Origin: Asterias rubens
Lineage: Eukaryota > Echinodermata > Asteroidea > Forcipulatida > Asteriidae
DNA: 64,000 bases
NCBI RefSeq assembly: GCF_902459465.1
Contig: NW_022985733.1
Coordinates: forward strand, 36,835-100,834
Reading direction: 5' to 3'
Shown: piece by piece, positions 25,601 through 37,600 of the stretch
Position numbering within the stretch: the stretch's first letter is position 1
How the letters are laid out: each line of letters opens with the position of its first letter
Program-made: the position numbers and the translations under genes
Notes under the pieces: model-generated
Database searches by the model: none
The model's input: only the letters and a program-made list of their open reading frames with translations
What the model was told of the DNA's origin: nothing

Positions 25601-28600
25601 GTATCAGGAACCCCGGCCAACAGGGCATTTTCATGAACTTTGACTTTCGGCAAATCTCATCCCTGGCTCCTTAAGCTCTGTGAAATTGGAACCAGTTGTG
25701 ACAATAATATAACCTCATTATAATTAGAGAACACTTCAATAATCAATTTCATTTACAGGGAAGTTCAGCTTCTCTTGAGGCGAGAGCCAGTAACATACAA
25801 AGAGATAAAAGAGATTCCATCAGTAAGATACGGATACTGCAACAATAAGAACACCACATAATGTTCAATTTTACACAGCATGCCCATCACGTCTACATCG
25901 GCCCAAAAGGAAAGCTTTCGTTTATACACTGCTATTTATACAGCACGACGCCGGGGTACAACACTTACAATGCGCTTACTCGAAACCTGGGGACGGGGTT
26001 GCATATAATAATAATGAACAAGTGGTCTTTTAGAGAGTCACCTTAACACAACATGTTCTCTTCTAATCGTGTGACGGGTGACTAAAGCTGTGAATAACTC
26101 AATGAACATGGATGCCGACTTTACATTGTCAGTTCAGGACCACCATAGGCTTAAAAAAGAAAAAAAGATAACAAATTAGGGGAAAAAAAACCCAATCAAT
26201 ATTGTTGTAGCTGCATCTTGTGTTTAAGCATTTACACCCGATCCATTTCAAGACATTTGTATATTCACTTTCGATTTCACTTTAATTTCACGTCATATCA
26301 TTGTTAGATTTAGTATTTATTAGGAGGCAAAGAAACATAGCAGTGCCTACTAACCGAAAAGGTCACATTTCGCGGTAACAAGACACGGAACAAGGAAGAT
26401 AGTAACGAAAGTCATTTAAAAACACTCGAATTTGCGTGCACGGTCGACTATTTGTTGTATCCCAACTTTTTAATTCGAGGATCTTCAGTAATTAATCTCA
26501 TTATTTCGGATAAGTCCTTTAAACTGGGGAAGAATCCAACTCTTGACTTAACAAATAAGCAAACTACTTGAAAAATGCCCCAAATGTGAACTTTAATAAA
26601 GTAATGGAATGTAACTTTAAGTTTGCCAAGTCCGCTTATGGATGGTGCAATCATGATGGAGTGAGGTGTATGAATAAATACATTTGAGGAAATGCACAAA
26701 AACAATCAAACAAAGAAGTCGACGTAGCTGCATGTGCGTTGAAATTGAGCGCAATTTGAATGTAAACTTCTGCCAATACAAGCCGTTTGGAATGAGATAC
26801 ATTTTGCGTTGTCAGTCGCAGTTATAACTGCGAGTTATTAACCGCGAGTTACGGGCGCGATGTTACTTAGAATTACTGCCTCTGCACTTTCTGGAAATTA
26901 ATCATGACAGGAGAAGGACTCGAAAATTCAAATGGATGGATGATTCAAGGAAGTGTTTTGTAGGTCTGGCTGTATATACTGTTATTTATGGTGTTCGGGT
27001 TATGGTGTTCCAGTGTTGCATCAAGAAGGCCTATCATTTCAGAGTTTCAAGCACTTCGGAGCACTAAGTGATACTCCAATATGAGTAGCTGGCCATTGAA
27101 TACCCCTACAAGGTGTTTAAGTAGGCCTACCGGATGTTCTTAAATTTGAGCAGACTTACCAAGCCCAACAGTCGAGTACCAAGAACTTGGATGTCGGAGT
27201 ACGAGAACTTTATACAGGAATTCAAATTTTTGGGTCAATATACTGTGCAAAATGTCCGTTACCCACATGTTCAGTTTTTACGTTATTTGTGCGATTTTCA
27301 GAAATAATATCGTAGATGTCAGTTTTCCGATAATCAAAAAGCACGTCTTTCAATAAACTAGAAGTGTTGAAAATTAATCGATTACTTAAGGCTTTTCAAT
27401 CTTTGATAGATTTTACATCAATTCAGCTAACCATTTTGTCTAGAACTAAAATAAAAATGTAAAAGTAAACATGTAGTGACTAAACGTGCTCAAACCATAC
27501 AGGAATTAGCCTATATAGCTATAGCAGTCATTCAGTGTTGTCAATAAGGAGTAAATTTACTCTGATTGAGAGTGCAGCCCATGATGTAAATTAAATCTCG
27601 CCAGGTCTTAATAAGGTTTGCCCGTTGGGAGTAGGCAATCAAATGAAGGCTGTATTCTCCATGGAATACCTGCCACTGTTGTAAAACACTCAGTAGGTTT
27701 TTCCAAACTAGGATGACCTTCAGTTGTCTAAGTAAACAATTACTCTAGCGTTGGTCTTATTTAATTTTGGTTAATGACATCCATCACTATATTATATTAG
27801 ATTAGATTTTAGACATTAATTGAATTACATTTGTTTTTACCCCATGTGCATTTGAACGTACAAACCAGTAAACAATTCCTTAATGTGTCCCGCTATTACG
27901 ATTAATTGACGTGCGTAAACGTAAGGAATAGGTTGGCAGCCATGATGGATAAACTGCGTCCGGAAAGTGGGCATCGGATGTTCTGGATAAACATGTTTTC
28001 TCAACCATTTTATTTGAGCAAATTATTTTGTAGGTTTATGCAGAGCCACATTTTCGAGACAAAACCATAATTATCCATTTATTTATTTATTTATTTAAAA
28101 AGAGATTTTACGAAAACACAAGCTCAAGAGTGACGTTGGAATGAGATTCAACAACGACTTAATCTCCCAATGTTTCTACTGTCCCATAAAACACCATTCA
28201 ACAAAAAGTGCTTGCCGAGCAAGAATCCGTTGAAATAGAAACTAGACTCTTCATTGCCTTTTAATCCTCTTTCTGCTTAATACAACTAGCTTCAATCTTT
28301 TGTCAACTTGATAGCAATTGTTCTTAAAATTTCGTATTTTTCCATATAAGGGGTAAAAAAAACAAAAAAACAAAGGGAGATGTCACAGATCTTTGTCAAT
28401 GCTTTGCTTATGATTCAGCCTACACCAGGCAACTCAAAGGAAACTTCTTTGTTCCCGTCTGAATATTGTTTGACTTTGCTACTAAGACTGACCCGTGATA
28501 TGACTAGTTAAAGACAGTGGACACTATTGGTAGATGTCAAAGACCAGTCTTCTCACTTGGTGTATCTCAAAAAATGCATAAAATAACAATCCTGTGAAAA

Positions 28601-31600
28601 TTTGAGCTCATTCGATCATCGAAGTTGCGAGATAATAATGAAAGAAAAAACACCCTTGTCACACAAAGTTGTGTGCTTTCAGATGCTTGATTTCGATACC
28701 TCAAATTCTAAACTTGAGGTCTCAAAATCAAATTCGTGGAAAATTACTTCTTTCTCGAAAACTATGGCACGTCAGAGGGAGCCGTTTCTCACAATGTTTT
28801 ATACCATCAACCTCTCCCCATTACTCGTCAGTAAGAAAGGTTTTATGCTAATAATTATTTTGAGTATTTACCAATAGTGTCCACTGCCTTTAAGCCAACT
28901 TGTACATCGTGAAAATCGTGCTGTTCAGTATTATGAGTCATGTCGCCATAACAATCTATGATATAGGCCTAGGCCAAGTTGCAGATGAATTTAATTGTGA
29001 TTTATGGATTGTGTTTTATGTTAAAGCAATTAGTTCGGAATACCATTATTGTATCCATTAGGCCATAGGATATAGGGCGTCATTGAGTTGACAAACAGAT
29101 ATTTCAAAATCAACATTTCGGTTAATCGTTACGTACTATGTAAATCGCCTTTAGTTTTCCAAGAGGAAAGATGTTAAACTATTAATTTGAATTAATGTTC
29201 AAATATAGGCATTAAGTCTTCATTGAAAACCACCACCAAAATATATTTGCATGAAATGACTTGCTTCAATGATGAACTGTATGTTTCTGGATTCATAAGC
29301 ACGATTGTGATGACGGTATTTCTTGCAGGCGTGTTAGAATGCACTTAAGGGGAGTAAGCGAGACGCAAGGGAAAAAGCGAGACGAATGGGCACACGGTGT
29401 AGTATTAGGCTGCCCGCTGTCTATATTATTATGAATTGTCACTATAAATAGCAAAGTACATAATAGTATATATATGTGGTAATAATTTGGTCCACATCTT
29501 AAGCAGCATGAGGTGTGTTACAGTAATAGATAATGATTCACATTTTTGTAACAGCTCGACGGTGAATGGTCTTTATATGGATGGATTAAAACCGTTGGAC
29601 CGACTGATGAAAATTGATAGCTTGAAAGATCTTTACCGCTGATAGCGTCGCCATCGTGCCCGACCTCAAGAAAATGTTTACACTCATTCACATTAAACCA
29701 AAGGGGTAAGACTGTTTTACCTTCCAGCCTCGGTTTGGAATTTGATTAAAATTGTTTAGAATGGCAGAACCATGCTTGTATGTGTCGACTCCTTTTTCGC
29801 GAGCAACTGTAAGAAGCAATGCTTGTACATGTACATCATTTTCAGTTTGTTTAATTTTGAGGTCCTTTTTAATTTTGCATTACAACTTCTACAGTGTGTT
29901 TTTTAAATAAACCATTTAGGCCTGCATCAGTTTTTTAGATGTTGCTAGTTTTGTAACAGACCAATGATTTGCCTCGAAGTAGGCGTACCTTTAAAATGAC
30001 GAAGATCTCCTCAAATATTTTTAGCAAATATGCTGCAGCGAACAGGTCTAAATATAGACCTTTGCCAACTCACACTGGGTTGAGGTGTTTGAGTTGCATT
30101 TAATACCGCCTAATACCTAATACCTTATTCGAGAGACGTTCCTAAAGTAGAATTGGGACCCAGATTTTTGACATTTTTTATACTTGTAGAACATTATCAA
30201 TTACTGCAGAAGAATTCTAAATGTGTAAAACGGTTCGTATAAGATAGAATTCTCTTTCCCATCGCAGATTGGCCGCTGTTTAATTATTAACCAACTCCGT
30301 GTCCCATGGGGACTGACACGTTTCTGAGTCAGTATGATCCGGAATCTGTGTCAATATGACCCCAAAAAGGTCCAAATTACGCGGAATATGAGTTAAAAAA
30401 ACAAATCATATTTCAAAACAACTGTCCAAGCCCAATTTCATAGAGCTGTTAAGCACAGAATGATGGTTACTGTATTCTGCTCAGCAAAAACAAACATGAT
30501 ACCAAGCACATATTGAACATGTGACATGGTATTTTAGCTGGTAACCTTATTTTGCTAAGCATAACTATGTTGAGCTTTAAGCAGCTTTGTTAAATTAGGC
30601 ACAGGTAAGCTTGACCCTGAGTTGGGTCAGGCAGAAACCCGAGTTCCCGGTTTCCGGGTGAATTCTAACCCGGTAATTGTTTAGAGTGCAGACCTTAAGA
30701 GCTTTGCAAACAATTTTGATAACGTTTTTTAAACGTGTGAAGAAAATCAACGAATAAAAACACATTTTTTACGGGTTCAATGTTAGACCACGAGCAAGAC
30801 TTTCGCAGTCTAATCAATCAGTGCACGAAGAACTTCAACCCATTTCACTTTCCATTAAAATTGCTTCTCATATTCCTTTCCAAATTGACTCAAATACCCC
30901 GAGTACGAAGCAAACACCAATTCGACTTTTAATCAAGGAATATTCCGGTATAAATTCACTCCATCTTATCATTAAATCCTGAAGTACGAACCACACATTG
31001 GCCATTGTATGTAACACGATCGAACGAATCCCGTTTCATCTACTTGTAGATTTCCCTGAAGCCCTTGTGTGTATAAGATCTATGCTTGAAGATGGATGAT
31101 GAATGTTGTTTAACCATGGGAATAGGGATGCAGTTATTGGTAGATGAATGTCTTTATTATCAAGATGACATCATCGTAGTTTTGTATTGGACGTCTTTGG
31201 ACTTGGGGAATGCTTTCTTAGCAACCTCTTTTATTTCTTGAGGATCAGCTTTGCACAAGGGAGCAATTCTCGCTGCAAACCGATGCTATTTAATACACCA
31301 ACATGATGTTTGTTTATACAATAGACTTTGCAAGTCTCACGTGTATTCGAACATTGAGACATGAAGAGCACAAATTGAGTTTCCTTCACGCTAAAGCAAT
31401 GAGAGACCACAAAATGGTCGAATAATCACCAGACTTGCACATGATACTATTTTATAATTAACATATCCAAGGATCAAGTGAGGTTTGCGGATACACAATG
31501 GTAAAAAGATAAACAATCTAAGATCTAAGACAGAAGATAATTATTAAATGGTACACCATCTCACGAGCTGTGGTGGTTCTGTGTATCAGGACCATGCCAG

Positions 31601-34600
31601 GGCCGATTTCACAAAGCAATAAAATTCATCGCAAGACAATTGTCAGTATTACCATAATGATTTGTATTGTGACATCACACTTTACTTAGCAACTATGAAT
31701 GATTTGCAGTTAAGATTAATCTTAGCTCTTTGTGAAATCGGAGGCCCAATTGCATAGAGCTGTATGTTTACCAGAATAAGGTTACCAACCAAACAACATT
31801 TCACATGTACAATTTGGTTTCATGGGCAGGTGTGTAATATTTTCTGCTTAAAGGCAGTGGACACTATTGGTAATTGTCAAAGACTAGCCTTTACAGTTAG
31901 TGTATCTCAACATAGGCATAAAATAACAAACCTGTGAAAATTTGAGCTCAATCGGTCATCGAACTTGCAAGATAATAATGAAAGAAAAAATACCCTTGTC
32001 ACAAGAAGTTGTGTGCGTTTAGATGATTTCGAGACCTCAAGTTCTAAACTTGAGGGTCTCGAAATCAAATTCGTGGAAAATTACTTCTTTCTCGAAAACT
32101 ATGGCACTTCAGAGGGAGCCATTTCTCACAATGTTTTATATCATCAACCTTTCCCCATTACTTGTCACCAAGAAAGGTTTTACGCTAATCATTATTTTGA
32201 GTAATTACCAATAGTGACCACTGCCTTTAATTAGACCCAGTAGTCTCCACGAATCCTCTTGTTCGTATCTTCACCATGCAACGTTTCAAATCCTACTAAG
32301 TGATGCATAACATTAATTTGTTAAACCATATAGAAACATTTCATCTGATCAGAAGGAAACACAACATAATATTCTGCAAATCATGATATCGGAATACCAA
32401 ATATAGCTTACCCTCATGTGAACAAGTGGGGGGGGGGCAAAATTGTTACACAGGTAATCAATTTCCTTGAATCGTTGAAATCCAGTAACATACTTACTGA
32501 ATTATTTTATCGGCAAGGAAAACCTTGAGCAAGTTGAATTTATACTCAGTGTATGTTCCCTTCAAATTACTCCAGATTCTGACGTCTGCAAACATCAATT
32601 ACTGTAAAAGCTCTAAAAAGCACGGTTCGAAAATAGTTAGGCCATGAGCAACATTTTAAGAATAATGAAAAGATGCAACGACGTGCAGACCGCGTTGGCA
32701 ATTCAAGGCGAGACCGCCTTGGATCATTACCCCCAATTTATGTTTCACATCACAGAAAATCCTTCTGGAATTGAATATTGTTATCTGAGATGCCACAATC
32801 AAGATGTAAAACACAACATGAATATGATGGTTTTAAAGAAACGGAGCATGCATTCTTATTGGAAATACTAATGTATTAACATCAACATAATGGTCTTTAA
32901 GTAGTGGGTAGTCGTGTTAGTCAGGTAATAATTGCATAGAGGAAAATAAAATGTAGCACTTTAATGACTTACTAGCAACACAAAAATATCTGCAAGCGCT
33001 TTCGAAGGTAACCATTTCAATAAACCATCTCAAAATCAAATCAAATCAACAACACCAATTTGCATGAAAGGCTTAAAGAAATGGGGCAATTAGATCTATT
33101 GGCAATAGTTTTACATTAGTGTAAAGGCTTTTGTATGTTTCGCTAAAAAATCGAACACATTTGAGACCCTTTCTCCACTGATTTGATTATTTGTTTATTA
33201 ATTTGATTTATTTATTTTAAATCTTTAGACATCACAATGAAAAAAGGTTGTACAGGGGCTGTCATGGGAAACATAAAACTAGACCCTTGCCAACAATAAT
33301 AATATAGGGCCTAATGAAATTGTATTATTGCAAAAAATATTTATCTTTCGATCGGAGTCTTTATCGAAACGTCGTGCCATAACCATTTCTTGACATTGTG
33401 CTATAGGTCCTTTTGGTTTGAAGACGATTGCAATCCCTAAATTCTGTTTTCTTAAATATATTATTAAAAAGGATTTACACTCTGTCCAAGAGAAAGATTT
33501 TAAGACCACCGACATGTAACTTTCATAACTATTATCAGAATCAGAGTTTGCAAATTTGAAAGCAAAATGATATTGTATTTGAAGTGGATGTTTGGATTAA
33601 GCTAAACAGTCGTCGGATAGTAGTTTCCCTTAGAAAGGACACACATAATAATATACTATTGATCAATGTTTATATATTTAGTATCGGATCGCAGCAAGTG
33701 GACTATTTCGACAATTCCATCTGCTCTAAATAATGATTAAAGGCACTGGACACTGTTGGTAGTTACTCAAATTAATTCTTAGCATAAAACCTTACTTGGT
33801 AACGAGCATTTGAGAGCTGTTGATGGTATAACAAAATTGGGAGAAACGGCTCCCTCTGAAGTAACGTAGTTTTTGAGAAAGAGGTCATTTCTCGCCCAAA
33901 TATTAAGAGACTTCAGCTGAAGCCTTTTATTAGGCAGATGAAAGCACACACATTAATTGTGGAACAATGGTGTTTTATCTTACATGGTTCTCTTGCAACT
34001 TCGATGACCATTGAGTCCAAATTTTCACAGGTTTGTTATTTCATGCATATGCTGGGATTCACCAGGTAAGTGTACTTGTCTTTGACAATTTTATTACCAA
34101 ATGTTTCCAGTACCTTTAAACTCATCCGGGTTAATTTCTCCTCGCTCATTCATCAACGACAGGGCAAAGCTCGACAAGAAATAACGATTAAAATATATGT
34201 CAGTAAATACCTGTGTCACATTGGAATACTTCACCACACTGTATGAAGGTCAGATGTTACTACTAGTCTAAGTTGATAAATAATTTCATCAGGCACTTGG
34301 TATGTTAGTGCTATATTGGAGCTGTTCACTTATTTTCATATTACCTTTTTGCTTTAAGAACAAAATCATGTTATTTCGTTTTTCTTTGTTTATGTAAAAT
34401 TATGTATAAAAAAATGCAACTTTTAAAAACTTCCGGTTCAAATTTTGACCCGGAATCCTTGGCCCAGGGGACCTGATCCATTCTGGAACAGGCTTACCGG
34501 GAAAGTGGTTCATAATTGGATTCTAACTCGAATCCTGCGTCAGTTTGACCCATTTCTTGGTCATTCTGAAACAGATGCTATGTTATACTGACCCCAAAAT

Positions 34601-37600
34601 GAGTCAGGCCCCACGGGAGCCGGATCCGGATCAGTCCAGACCCGGATTTTTTAGAGTATAGTATAAAAAATAAATGACTTCATACGTCACAACAAACATC
34701 ATGAGGACACACTGTAACCCGTGGAACAAAAGCCACGAGAATGTGGGAATTTATTGCAGCTCTTGATTTGGAAGAGACCAGTATAGAGAACCGGTATGTT
34801 GTCAGAATTGGCGCTCAATTTTATGATCATGATAGTGAAAGAACCGTGGTTTTATAAGAGGAGCGATCAGATCTGATATCGCATGTCCCTTCAGAGCCAC
34901 CGTAGTTTGCTATTTTGCATGAGCATGTCATGATGATGTAACCGTTGGCAAGCATCAATACCATTTACAAAAAGAACACTTTGAATGTCACTCCAAAATT
35001 ACCCCGTAATGATAACAAGTTGAAGATGACGTAGAAGTACAAAGTCTTTATCTTGATGTGGCAGCTCGTAGATCGATGTTTCTTTAAACCACATCCTTGT
35101 TACCAGAATTATTGATTTTTATGGAGATGGTTGGCTGTCTACCTTCAGGCATTAATTTACCATTGGAGTGTGATAGACGGACAAATCCAAGTGTACCACA
35201 CGTGTGTAATTTTACCCGGAACATTTTCTGGTCATGTATCCTGAATAAGAAGTAGAAATTGTGAAGGTTTTGTCGACCTCAATGTAAAGGAACAGACTAA
35301 TTTTATTTCTTCAGCCTGTGGCTGCGAGTGATGGCTTTACATGGAGTCAAATTTACAAAGAACAAACTGAATTAGCCTTTTCGAAACCACGGGTTGAGCA
35401 ATGGAACACAAAGGGCAACAATCCTTAGTCTTTATCACAGAGAATTAAGCATCAATGTCTCCTGTAGACGAGCATACTGTTTGAAACGTTGAGACAAGCC
35501 GGCTCTGCAACAATCTCTTCAAAAGATAATAAGTACAAGGTTGAACGTACCGCACGTTTGCCAAAACACGTCCCATGTATCAGCGAAAAAAAATACGAAA
35601 TTAACTCAGACAATCCCGGCCATATCTCGTTGGGCCCCCCTGCCCCCTTTCAATGTTGGTTCCATTTGCCGACTGTGTTCCGAATCAACATTGAGCGGGG
35701 GCGGGGGGCGGGCAAAATGTTTTGAATGTGAATGGGAATGGGAAGTGCACAGGGAACTGTTGTGTCAGGAAAGGGTGGCCCAAGCATTTTGGCCGGGATT
35801 GTAGCTACCAAACACTTCTAGATAATAATAACTGTGAAACCTATCGACATGAAACAGCCGTATGCTTTCCGTCCTCATGACATTCAAACATCTTGATCCA
35901 AGGTCACCGGGGTCATCCCGTCCAGACCGAGTGACGATCCATCCGCTCTGATTATTTTCCTATGCTAGCAAAAAAACAGCCGTATGCTTTCCGTCCTAGC
36001 CTCATGACATTCAAACATCTTGATCCAAGGTCACCGGGGTCATCCCGTCCAGACCGAGTGACGATCCATCCGCTCTGATTATTTTCCTATCCTAGCAACA
36101 ATTAATCAACTTAACGGAAGCTACGGAGGCGTACATGTCTCTACGGAACATTTCCTCAGCGATTGCGACCGTCTGTGACGTCACACAAATGCCATTACGT
36201 CATTCTTAATGAAGTTCGGTTGAGGATATCCTGTATGCTGTACTCGCAGTTGTTTCTAACTTTCGACACGACACAGTAAGAGTAATGACGATCGTCGTTT
36301 TAAAACTACTCTGGTTCTTAAAATCCCCGGACGTTACTCATTTAAAACGAGGACAAGAACGTTTTACCTAAATGACGAAACGGGGCCAGTCCAGCTAAAT
36401 TGAACACGTCATGCGAACATCCTATGTGAATATGTCGGCCTAGATGATCGCAATCAGTGATATCACCAATAAACATTATGAAATGATGACATAAGTTGCA
36501 GTTTTTTTAAAATTAGAATATATTGGTAGACCTATATAATAAGACAGTGATCGATTGGGACAAAGGGTTCCTGACGGACTGTCTAACTGGAAGATTCAAG
36601 TTTATAGCGCACAGATCCCAGTAGCTAAATCAAGGCACTTTACAATGTTATTATCTCTGTTCATCTGGTATACTTTTAGACCATTCACTTTCTCTATACT
36701 CCCTTGTGAGCATCAGGGGTTATTAATCTAACACAATACTGTCTCAGCCCCGCTGAAGTTCCCATTTATACAACTGGGTTTAGAGAAGCAATTATGGTTA
36801 AGTTCCTTGCTGAGGGACATGTCATGACTGATGGCAATCGAACCCGCACTACCGATGAAATGAGCAGGGATCAAAGCTGCTTAAGCACAAAACAGTAGTA
36901 CGTAGATATAAAGCATAGAGCTATATATAAAGGCACAACAAAACTATGCTCACAAGAATAAGGGCAACAGTTAAAATGCCATTTCAAAATATGTGCCATC
37001 TGTGACTGGTATCTTGCGATATTGTTTTTGCCAAGCATAAAAGCACCAGGCCTATCGAGTGCTACGCAGCTCTTTGGTGTTGGGTCAAGAGACCGCTCAG
37101 CCATTCAACTTAATTAGTTTGAGTCGATTTATACACTATGAACTTGAATACGTGCGTTCTACTAAGCCATTATCCTAGTATGTGGTATCTACAAATTTTG
37201 AATCAAAGAACAGTTATAAAAATTCCACGCGCCGTAAAAACGAGGAAACTTGCCCACGTGTATCTGATTATAGAGAAGGTCCTTGCTGGGTATCTGATCT
37301 ATCAATCACCATTACTCCATAATTAACACATGGATCATACACTTGGACTACGTGCTGCATATCCACGTTATATGACATGAATCTGTCAATTTCTTCAAGG
37401 GATTCATTATAGGGTTTTAGGGGAAGCTGGGGCTCTTTGATGACGCCATAGTGCCGGATGAAATTAAGGCGCGCAATGGCAGATATTCGTGTTCAAACTA
37501 ATACCGTCTATCCAGTAGGAATTGTGGCCGACCGGGGAAAAGGCGAGGGCAGGCAGCCATGGCTCTCCCCTCTTGTCCACAAAAAATGAGATCGATAAAA

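Noticed and set aside
28602-28877. Similar-looking short proteins at 28602, 31965, 32023 and 49402
   Set aside because: They are the same frame through copies of the ~385-bp MITE family, so similarity reflects the repeat, not a gene family.
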